64,000 bases of DNA, from the NCBI GenBank assembly GCA_964551315.1, contig CAZKCM010000001.1:1-64000 (forward strand), in the 5' to 3' direction. Below are positions 44,114 through 53,494 of this stretch, in pieces (position 1 is the stretch's first letter; the number at the start of each line of letters is the position of its first letter). The notes beneath the pieces are model-generated. The model made no database searches. It saw only the letters and a program-made list of their open reading frames with translations, and was not told where the DNA came from. This DNA is from Virgifigura sp964551315 (GTDB lineage: Bacteria > Pseudomonadota > Alphaproteobacteria > Dongiales > Dongiaceae). The position numbers were made by a program, and so were the translations under genes.

Positions 44114-46243
44114 TTGGCAAGCCTGGACAATGCCTCTTCGCCGGCCCTGCTGCTGCGCCGGGCAGTCGCCGAGCACAAGGCGCGGCGCCACCGGTCGGCG
44201 CTGCCGCTGTATGAGCGCGCCCTGGCCGCGGACCCGCGGAATCTTCAGGCGCTCTATCTCTCGGGCCTGTGCCTGCTTGAGGCGGGGGATCTCGCGCGCG
44301 GCGAGGAGCGCATGCGACGGCTTCTGGCACTGGCGCCGGACCATGCCCTGGGCAACTACGCGCTCGGCCGCGCCCTCGCCTTGCGGGGGCAGGACGACGC
44401 GGCGCTCGGTCATTTCGAGAAGGCGGCGGCGCACGAGCCGGCCTACGCCGAGAGCTGGATCGAACTGTCGCTCATCGAGGTGCGCCGCGGGCGACTCGGC
44501 GCGGCGGCCGAGCGGCTGCGCCGGGGCATCCGGCACAACCCGCGACATCCGGCGCTCCGCCTCAATCTGGGAAACGTCCTGCACGAGGCCGGCGACGTCG
44601 CCGGGGCGGAAGCGGCGTGGGGCGACGCGCTTCGGCTTGCCCCGAGCCTGCTCGAAGCGAAGCTCAACCTCGCGACCGGTCTGCGGCGGCGCGGCCGTCT
44701 GGCCGAGGCGATCGGAGCGCTCGAACGGATCGTGTCGGAGCATCCGAGCTCGAGCGCCGCCCATTACCAGCTTGGCCTCGCGCGCTACGCGAAGGGAGCC
44801 TTCGCCGCCGCCGCGGCGGCGCTTGAGCGGGCCGTCGCGCTCGCCCCCGGCTTCCGCGAGGCCCGGATGCGGCTGGCCCGGGCCTGCCAAGCCATGTGCG
44901 ACTGGGACCGTCTCGACGCGCTGCGGCCGGCGATCGACGAAGAGATCGCCCGGGCCCACCGGGGCGAAGATTGCCTCCTCACGCCGTTCTTCTCGCTCTC
45001 GCTTCCCATGTCAGAGGCGGATCGGCTGGCGGTCGCCCGCTGCGAGGCGCGCCGGATCGAGGAACGCTGCAAATCGATCGTCATCGACGAGCCGATGGCG
45101 GTTTGCGACGATCCCGATCGCCCGTTGCATGTCGCCTACCTGTCCGCGGATTTCCGCGCGCATCCGATGGCCCATCTGACCCGGTCGATGTTTGGCCTGC
45201 ACGATCGGGACCGGTTCACGGTCAGCGCCTACTCGATGTCCCCGGACGATGGCAGCGACGCCCGCGCCCAGATCGCCCGCGAGGTGGACCGCTTCATCGA
45301 CGTGACCGCTCTGTCGCCGGCCGAAGCGGCGCGGCGGATTCGCGCCGACCGCGTCGACATCCTCGTCGATCTTCACGGCTACACGCGGCTGGCGAGGCCG
45401 GAGATCCCGGCCTTGCGCTGCGCGCCCCTCCAGGTCGCCTATCTTGGCTTTCCTGGAAGCAACGGGGCGACGTTCTGCGACTACATCCTGACCGACCGGA
45501 TCGTGACGCCCCCGGCGGCGGCGGCCGACTACACGGAAACCTTCTGCGTCCTGCCCCACAGCTATTATGTGACCGACCATCGATCGCCGATCGCGGATGT
45601 CCCGGTTTCGCGGGCGGCGGAGGGCCTGCCCGAGCACGGCTTCGTCTTCTGCTGCTTCTGCCGGCACTACAAGATCGAGCGACACGTCTTCGCCCTGTGG
45701 ATGGAGATCCTGTCCCGCGTGCCCGACAGCGTCCTGTGGCTGTTCGACAACACGGAGGAGGGGAAAAGCAATTTGAAAGCGGCCGCCGCGGCGCAGGGCA
45801 TCGACCCGGACCGCCTCGTCTTTGCGCGGCCGGTCCCCGTGCCCGAGCATCTCGCCCGTCACCGCCTTGCCGATTTGAGCCTGGACACCGGCACATACGG
45901 GGCCCACACCACCGCCACCGACGCCCTCTGGGCCGGCCTGCCGCTGCTCTCCCGATTGGGCGACGGGTTCGCCTCGCGCGTCGGCGCGAGCCTGCTCACC
46001 GCCGTCGGCCTGCCGGAGATGATCGTATCGAGCTGGGACGACTACCGGGACCTCGCCGTCGAACTCGCGCTCGATCGGCCACGGCTGGAGGCGATCCGCC
46101 GCAAGCTGGCGGAGAACCGGACAACGCAGCCCCTCTTCGACACGCCGCGCTTCGTGCGCAACCTCGAACGCGCCTACCGCACGATGTGGCGCATCAAGGC
46201 GCGGGGCGAAGCGCCGCGCCCGATCGAGGTGACGGAAGACTGA
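44114..46243 (+). CDS. TPR plus O-GlcNAc-transferase (SPINDLY/GT41) protein
   Basis: This 709-residue protein has an N-terminal solenoid of TPR repeats (about 12-255) and a C-terminal GT41 domain from about 330 on. Catalytic-type features are ADFRAHPMAHL (H350, H354), YLGFPGSNGA, HYKIERH and DTGTYGAHTTATDALWAGLPLL, which match human OGT's UDP-GlcNAc site. Such bacterial enzymes glycosylate proteins with GlcNAc-like sugars or assemble other glycans. TTG at 44114 follows GGGAGGAAG, so it is probably co-transcribed with the MOT1 gene. The acceptor is not evident. Confidence 0.9.
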   Translation: MASLDNASSPALLLRRAVAEHKARRHRSALPLYERALAADPRNLQALYLSGLCLLEAGDLARGEERMRRLLALAPDHALGNYALGRALALRGQDDAALGHFEKAAAHEPAYAESWIELSLIEVRRGRLGAAAERLRRGIRHNPRHPALRLNLGNVLHEAGDVAGAEAAWGDALRLAPSLLEAKLNLATGLRRRGRLAEAIGALERIVSEHPSSSAAHYQLGLARYAKGAFAAAAAALERAVALAPGFREARMRLARACQAMCDWDRLDALRPAIDEEIARAHRGEDCLLTPFFSLSLPMSEADRLAVARCEARRIEERCKSIVIDEPMAVCDDPDRPLHVAYLSADFRAHPMAHLTRSMFGLHDRDRFTVSAYSMSPDDGSDARAQIAREVDRFIDVTALSPAEAARRIRADRVDILVDLHGYTRLARPEIPALRCAPLQVAYLGFPGSNGATFCDYILTDRIVTPPAAAADYTETFCVLPHSYYVTDHRSPIADVPVSRAAEGLPEHGFVFCCFCRHYKIERHVFALWMEILSRVPDSVLWLFDNTEEGKSNLKAAAAAQGIDPDRLVFARPVPVPEHLARHRLADLSLDTGTYGAHTTATDALWAGLPLLSRLGDGFASRVGASLLTAVGLPEMIVSSWDDYRDLAVELALDRPRLEAIRRKLAENRTTQPLFDTPRFVRNLERAYRTMWRIKARGEAPRPIEVTED

Positions 46244-46245
46244 TC

Positions 46246-46286
46246 CCGAAGCCCTGTGTCCTTGGCCACAACCCGGACGGCTTCGG
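46246..46286. terminator. Hairpin between convergent OGT and mutL genes
   Basis: Perfect 8-bp arms CCGAAGCC (46246-46253) and GGCTTCGG (46279-46286) with an inner TGTG/CACA pairing form a hairpin between the two convergent stop codons. No T-run is present, so it may serve both directions with Rho or just protect the 3' end. Confidence 0.4.
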
Positions 46287-46288
46287 CA

Positions 46289-48187
<1,899 letters not shown>

Positions 48188-48325
48188 GGCGGCAAGCCTA
48201 TCAGGTAAGGCGGGAGCCGAACAACGTCACGGCGCCGTCCGTACACCGCCGGAAAGCTCCGGCGCAAGCGAACCGATGGGAACGGCGAGGCCCGACACAA
48301 ACGGTGGGCAGGTTCTGTAGACAGT

Positions 48326-49690
48326 CTAAGTCCCGTCCCCCGGTGCGGGCAGGGTCGCGGCGAGTCCTTCCGGGGTGCCGACCACGACCGCGGTGAGCGT
48401 TGCCGGGTCGAGCAGGCGCCGGGCCACCCGCCTAGCATCCTCCAGCGTGACCGCGTTGATCAGCGCCTCGCGCCGATCGAAGTAGTCGATTCCGAGCCTT
48501 TCGAGCTGAACGGCAACCAGCCCCTCCGCGGTGCTGGCAGTGCTGGTGAATTGCAGGGGATAGGACCCGATCACGTAGGTCTTTGCATCCGCGAGCTCTT
48601 CCGCGGTCGGCCCCTCCTCGCGCATTCGGCGCCACTCCTCGCGGATAATGGCGATCGAATCGGCGACCCGCGCGTTCTGCGTGGCGACGTAGCCGCGCAG
48701 CAGCCCCGCGTGATCGAGCGTGAGGAGATAGCTGCCGACGGAATAGGCGAGCCCGCGCTTCTCCCGCACCTCGTTGGTGAGCCGCGAGGAGAAGCCGCCG
48801 CCGCCGAGGACGTGGTTGACCAGCATCGCCGCGTAGAAGTCCGGGTCGTCGCGCTTGATCCCGGGCGCGCCGAACAGGACGGTGCTCTGCGGCACCGCCC
48901 TCTCGACGACGACCAGCTCGCCCAGATTGGCCGGCTCCGCCTCGGCCATCGGCACCGGCGCGGCCCTGGCCGGCAGGCCGCCGAAGGTCTTGTCAAGCAA
49001 CGGCGCCAGCTCCTCTGCCGTGATGTCGCCGACGACCCCGACGACCAGATTGTCCCGGGCGAAATGCCGGTCGACGAAGCGGCGCAGGTCCTCCGGCGCG
49101 ATGGCCGCGAGGGTCTCCGGCGTGCCGAGCGGTCGGCGGCCATAGGGATGATCAAGGAAGAGCGTCCGCCACCAGACCTGGTCGGCGATCTGCATCGGCT
49201 CGCTCGCCATCCGGGCGAGCAGCACCAGCATCTGCCCGCGGATGCGCTCGATCGGCCCCGGATCGAACCGCGGCTCGGTAAGCGCGAGGCGCAGCAGATC
49301 GAACGCCGCATCGCGGTTCTCGGAAAGCGTCCGCATGGTGCCGGTGAAATCGTCGCGTCCGACGTCGAAATCGAGGTCAATGGCGAGATCGGCGAGGCGC
49401 TTCTGGAAGGCTTGCGAGTCGAGGTCGCCGGCACCCTCGTCGAGCAGCCCGCTCACCATCTCCGCCAAGCCTTCCTTGCCTTCCGGATCGTCGGCCGTCC
49501 CGACGCGGAAGCCGAATGCGATCGAGAGGATGGGGTTGCTGTGGTCCTCCACCAGCCAGGCCTCGATGCCCCCGGGGCTCGTCACGCGCTGAACCTCCAT
49601 CGACGGGTTGGCGAACGCCATGGGACCCGTCAACAGGAACAGCACCAGGGCGACCGTATCGGCGATCAGAGCTTTGCGAAACCGTCGCAT
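48326..49690 (-). CDS. M16-family peptidase subunit lacking the zinc motif
   Basis: This 454-residue secreted protein has a signal peptide (to about residue 27) and the M16 fold. The usual HxxEH region reads GLAEMVSGLLDEG (74-86) with no His pair, so this subunit is not catalytic. In such pairs the inactive partner forms the substrate chamber with the active one. GAGGAG precedes the start at 49690. It follows the active partner by 59 bases. Confidence 0.9.
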   Translation of the reverse strand: MRRFRKALIADTVALVLFLLTGPMAFANPSMEVQRVTSPGGIEAWLVEDHSNPILSIAFGFRVGTADDPEGKEGLAEMVSGLLDEGAGDLDSQAFQKRLADLAIDLDFDVGRDDFTGTMRTLSENRDAAFDLLRLALTEPRFDPGPIERIRGQMLVLLARMASEPMQIADQVWWRTLFLDHPYGRRPLGTPETLAAIAPEDLRRFVDRHFARDNLVVGVVGDITAEELAPLLDKTFGGLPARAAPVPMAEAEPANLGELVVVERAVPQSTVLFGAPGIKRDDPDFYAAMLVNHVLGGGGFSSRLTNEVREKRGLAYSVGSYLLTLDHAGLLRGYVATQNARVADSIAIIREEWRRMREEGPTAEELADAKTYVIGSYPLQFTSTASTAEGLVAVQLERLGIDYFDRREALINAVTLEDARRVARRLLDPATLTAVVVGTPEGLAATLPAPGDGT

Positions 49691-49749
49691 CGATGTCTCC
49701 TCGGGACGCACCGCCAAGCGGGCGGTCGGGCGGTCAGGTCGTTGGCCGA

Positions 49750-51105
49750 TCAGGACGTTGGTTCTGGCAGCAGGACTCCGGTGACCGACGACTCGGGCCG
49801 CAGCACCGCGCGCGCGGCGGCATGCACCTGCTCCGCCGTCACCGCGCCGATCCGCTCCGGCCAGGCCTCGATCTCCGCGATCGTGCCGCCGGTCGTGAGT
49901 GCGGCACCGATCGCCCTGGCGGGACCGAAGAGGCTGTCGCGCGCCTTGATGGCACCGGCCTGCAGCCGCCGCTTGGCGGACTCGACCTCGTCGGCGCTCA
50001 CGCCGTCCTTCAGAAGATGCTCGATCTCGGCTTCGACCGCCGCCTCGACCGCTTCGACATCGCCGTCCGGCCGCGGCGTGGCATAGAAACCGAAGGTGCC
50101 GAGGTCCAGGGCGTCGCCGCTGTAATAGGCGCCGGCGCCGGCCGCGACCTGGTCCTCGACCACCAGACGGCGGTAGAGCCGCGAGGTCGGCCCGCCGCCG
50201 AGGATTTCCGCCAGCACCTCGAGGGCGTAGGCCTCGCCATCCTCCGCCCGGTTGTAGCTCGGCGCCAGATAAAGACGGGACCAGGACGGCTGCTCGACGC
50301 GGGGGCTCTCCAGCACCACCCGTCGCGGCGCGGTCTGCGCCGGCTCCTCGACCCGGGCGCGGTCCGGCACGGGCCGGCGCGCCAGCTTGCCGTAGGTGCG
50401 CTCGGCCATCGGGCGAACCTCCTCGGCCGTCACGTCACCGGAAATCACCACGATCGCGTTGTTCGGCGCGTACCAGGTCTCATAGAAATCGACGGCATCC
50501 TCGGTCGTCAGCCTGCGAATCTCGTTCTCCCAGCCGATGATCGGGATCCGGTAGGGGTGGTGGAGGAAGAGGGTGGCGCGTGTCATCTCGCCGAGTTCCG
50601 CGCCGGGGTCGTTGCCGATCCGAGACCGGCGCTCTTCGAGGATCACGTCGCGCTCCGGCAGCACGGCCTCGTCGGTAAGCACCAGGTTGGCCATACGGTC
50701 CGCTTCGAGCCGCATCACGGTCTCCAGATGCTCGACCGCCACGGTCTGGAAATAGGCGGTGTAGTCCTGCGCGGTGAAGGCGTTCTCGTTGCCGCCCAAA
50801 CGCGCGACCGTGTCCGAGAAGGCGCCCGGCGGCACCGTTTTCGTGCCCTTGAACATGAGGTGCTCGAGGAAATGGGCGATGCCCGACTTGCCCAGGGGTT
50901 CGTCGGCGGCGCCGACGCGATACCACACCATATGGGCGACGACCGGCGCCCGGTGGTTCGGGACGACCACCACCTGCAGCCCGTTGTCGAGCGTGAAGGT
51001 CTCCGGGTTGAAGACGGCCGCCCGCATCGGCGCCGCACCGGCCAGCGTGAAGGCGGCGACGAGAACGCCGAGCCAGAGACGTCTCGCCAGGTTCGCTCGG
51101 ATCAT
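49750..51105 (-). CDS. M16-family zinc peptidase (active subunit)
   Basis: This 451-residue secreted protein has a signal peptide (to about residue 29) and the inverted zinc motif HFLEH (H78, E81, H82), in the stretch GIAHFLEHLMFKGT, which is typical of pitrilysin/processing-peptidase-like enzymes. GGGAGC precedes the ATG at 51105. With the inactive partner it should form a periplasmic heterodimer that degrades peptides. Natural substrate unknown. Confidence 0.93.
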   Translation of the reverse strand: MIRANLARRLWLGVLVAAFTLAGAAPMRAAVFNPETFTLDNGLQVVVVPNHRAPVVAHMVWYRVGAADEPLGKSGIAHFLEHLMFKGTKTVPPGAFSDTVARLGGNENAFTAQDYTAYFQTVAVEHLETVMRLEADRMANLVLTDEAVLPERDVILEERRSRIGNDPGAELGEMTRATLFLHHPYRIPIIGWENEIRRLTTEDAVDFYETWYAPNNAIVVISGDVTAEEVRPMAERTYGKLARRPVPDRARVEEPAQTAPRRVVLESPRVEQPSWSRLYLAPSYNRAEDGEAYALEVLAEILGGGPTSRLYRRLVVEDQVAAGAGAYYSGDALDLGTFGFYATPRPDGDVEAVEAAVEAEIEHLLKDGVSADEVESAKRRLQAGAIKARDSLFGPARAIGAALTTGGTIAEIEAWPERIGAVTAEQVHAAARAVLRPESSVTGVLLPEPTS

Positions 51106-51221
51106 GGGTGCTCCCCGCGAAGAGTTCTGGACAGAGTAGCCGTGAAATCGGTCAAGGATATGGCGCGCGAGCACGCAAAGGCAAACGATCGCGAATCCAA
51201 GCGGTTCCACGGTTTGAACGC

Positions 51222-52082
51222 CTACCGGCGCGCGGCCCAGTCGGCGACGCGCCCGATCATGGCGGGGACGTGGTCGGGGTCGTCGGCCAACTCCGCCAGT
51301 TCCGACAGCCTCAGCACGCCGCTGAGCAGGTCGATGCGCCGGCGGTCGAGAGCGCGGCCGGTCAGGGCTTCGTATTCCGAGGCGATCCGTGCGGTGAGAT
51401 CGGGCGCGACGAAGTTCGGATAAACGAACTCCTGGTGGAGTGGGCCGAAGCCGGAATCGCCGAAATCATAGACGCCGTTGAGCCGGTTGCGCGCGTGATC
51501 GAACGCCATGTTCCAGCCATGCCCATCGAAGAAGCCGTAGGTCGTCCCGTATGGATCCGGCGGCAGCCGCTGCCAGGCGGCGACGGTCCGTTCGGCATAG
51601 GCCCTCAGGTCAGACGGCAGGACCGGCCAGACCCGCCGGAGAATGTCGTCCGGCGGCAGCCAGGCCCTGATCGGGCCGGCGCCGGCCTCTTCCATGGCGC
51701 CTGCGTCGAGGGCATGAAGCTCGGCGAAGAAGAGCGCCATCTCGGCCGCCAGGCGTCGCCGGGAGTCCTCCGGCAGCCGTTCGTAGTGCCGCGTCAGCAG
51801 GTGCTCGCCCTTGAGCTTGGCATGCCGGGAGAACGGCGGCGGGCCGGGATGGAGGGTCAGGTCCGGGACCGGCATGGTCACGGCCGGGCGAATGACGGCG
51901 AGCAGGCTCGCCTCGGTCACCAGAGCCCTTTCCGCCGCCTCGTGGCGCGGAAACTTGAAGATCAGCCGGTCATCGACATCGACGGCGACGCAGTCCCACC
52001 CGGCCGTGAGCAGCGTGAACGCCACGCCCGAAAGCTCTGGGAAGGAGCCGGTGATGACGCCGCGCAGGGTTTCCAGATTCAT
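51222..52082 (-). CDS. APH-like phosphotransferase
   Basis: This 286-residue protein is of the aminoglycoside phosphotransferase/choline-kinase-like fold. The nucleotide region is FKFPRHEAAERALVTEASLL; the catalytic loop FFDGHGWNMAFD has Asp followed by Asn five residues on, with the usual His-Gly replaced by Phe-Phe; YDFGDSGFGPLHQEF supplies the metal Asp. Substrate is unknown and a role in antibiotic resistance is not implied. ATG at 52082. Confidence 0.85.
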   Translation of the reverse strand: MNLETLRGVITGSFPELSGVAFTLLTAGWDCVAVDVDDRLIFKFPRHEAAERALVTEASLLAVIRPAVTMPVPDLTLHPGPPPFSRHAKLKGEHLLTRHYERLPEDSRRRLAAEMALFFAELHALDAGAMEEAGAGPIRAWLPPDDILRRVWPVLPSDLRAYAERTVAAWQRLPPDPYGTTYGFFDGHGWNMAFDHARNRLNGVYDFGDSGFGPLHQEFVYPNFVAPDLTARIASEYEALTGRALDRRRIDLLSGVLRLSELAELADDPDHVPAMIGRVADWAARR

Positions 52083-52250
52083 CGTCGAATCGGACAGCCG
52101 GCCTTCGGCACGGCCGGACGGTGCCGCGGCCTTGCGCCCGTCGCTTCCCTCGCCTTCGAAGCCAGAGGAAAGAGCCAGGACAGAGAGCCGCGCGGGCAGG
52201 TCCTCCCGCCGGCTCCTCCGCGGAGCAGCGCGGGAAGCCGGACCTGCCGA

Positions 52251-52895
52251 TCAGAACAGCCCTTCCAGGGGCGCCGGTTTCTTGCGTTCGATCGTCGGCG
52301 TCTCGCCTTCGGTGATCGGACGCCCAAGGGCCGCGTTCTCCTGCAGCCGCTGCTGCTCCTTCACCGGATCGACGACGGTGCCGAACGGCACGGGGTCGCG
52401 CCAGAATACCAGTCGCTCGATGAAGGCCTCGTCCGCCTTGGCCATCGCCGCCGTCTCCCGATCGATCGTCCCGCGGATCGACGGATCGACATTGGCCGCG
52501 CCGGCATTTTGCAGGAATGCCAGCTCACCGGCGGACGGTCCGCCCATGACGCCATAGGTCTCGCCCCGGTTGCCGCCCGGAGCGTCACCCAGGGCCCCGC
52601 CCGGCACGAGAGTCCCGAAGAGCGCGGTCTGCGTGCGATTGGTTTGGGAAGCGCTCCCGAAGAGCGCGCGTTCTGCCTGGTCCCGCGCGCTTCCTTCCTG
52701 CGGCCGGGGCGCACCCGGCTGGGGCGGGCGCAGATTGAAATTGGGCGGCAAGCTGAGAGGAGCGCGCTCCACGACCTGAAACTCGTCGGGCGGATCCTTG
52801 TCAAGACCGAGCGCCTGGCGCGTCTCGCTGCAACCGCCGAGGGCGACCAGGAGAACCGCGGCGGCAAACACGCCGGTCCAGGGATTTTGTCGCAT
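52251..52895 (-). CDS. DUF3035 outer-membrane lipoprotein (BamF-like)
   Basis: This 214-residue protein has a lipoprotein signal with lipobox LGGC (Cys22), then the family phrase GLDKDPPDEFQVVERAPLSLPPNFNLRPPQPG, and a polar, low-complexity middle. DUF3035 proteins are listed, as I recall, as BamF of the alphaproteobacterial outer-membrane assembly machine; this name should be treated as tentative. Start ATG 52895, 24 bases after the lspA stop, so the lipoprotein lies in the same operon as its own signal peptidase. Confidence 0.85.
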   Translation of the reverse strand: MRQNPWTGVFAAAVLLVALGGCSETRQALGLDKDPPDEFQVVERAPLSLPPNFNLRPPQPGAPRPQEGSARDQAERALFGSASQTNRTQTALFGTLVPGGALGDAPGGNRGETYGVMGGPSAGELAFLQNAGAANVDPSIRGTIDRETAAMAKADEAFIERLVFWRDPVPFGTVVDPVKEQQRLQENAALGRPITEGETPTIERKKPAPLEGLF

Positions 52896-52919
52896 CTCGC
52901 TTCTCCCCTATGGGCGCCC

Positions 52920-53408
52920 CTATTTAGCGCGTTCCGGCCGGTCGAACAACCCGTCGAGAACGAGCAGCGCCACGCCGATCGTAATGGCGGTGTCGGCGAG
53001 GTTGAAGGCCGGCCAATGCCAGCCGGCGAGATGGAAATCGAGGAAATCGGTGACGGCGCCGAATCGCAGCCGGTCGATGATGTTGCCGACCGCGCCTCCC
53101 ATCACCAGGCCGATCCCGACGGCGGGCCAGGGGCGGTCGACACGGACCAGCCACCAGGCGAGGCCAAGGACGATGAGCCCGGCAAAGCCGGCGAGGAGAA
53201 ACGGTCCGGCCGGCGAATCGTTGTCGAACAGGCTGAAGCTGATTCCGCGGTTCCAGGCCAGCACGAGGTTGAAGAACGGCGTCACCGGGATCGTGCGCGG
53301 CGGCTGCATGACGACGGCCAAGATCAGCCATTTGGTGAGCTGGTCCAGCGCCGCCACGAGCACGGCCAGGGACAGGCCGAGGGGCCACATGCCGCGGACG
53401 CGGACCAT
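52920..53408 (-). CDS. lspA: Lipoprotein signal peptidase LspA
   Basis: This 162-residue, four-helix membrane aspartyl protease removes lipoprotein signal peptides after lipidation. The catalytic Asp pair sits in GAVGNIIDRLRFG and FNLADTAI; AALDQLTKWLIL and LVLAWNRGISFSLF are the other conserved segments. ATG at 53408 chosen, since the longer frame is arginine-rich shadow. It follows ileS by 86 bases and precedes the DUF3035 gene. Confidence 0.95.
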   Translation of the reverse strand: MVRVRGMWPLGLSLAVLVAALDQLTKWLILAVVMQPPRTIPVTPFFNLVLAWNRGISFSLFDNDSPAGPFLLAGFAGLIVLGLAWWLVRVDRPWPAVGIGLVMGGAVGNIIDRLRFGAVTDFLDFHLAGWHWPAFNLADTAITIGVALLVLDGLFDRPERAK

Positions 53409-53494
53409 TACCCGACCTCGGCGTTTGCCGGCCTGCGATGTCCCTCCCGCCCCGCAATAGGTGCGGGCGGGCGATTCGTTTCCAATCCCATGGG

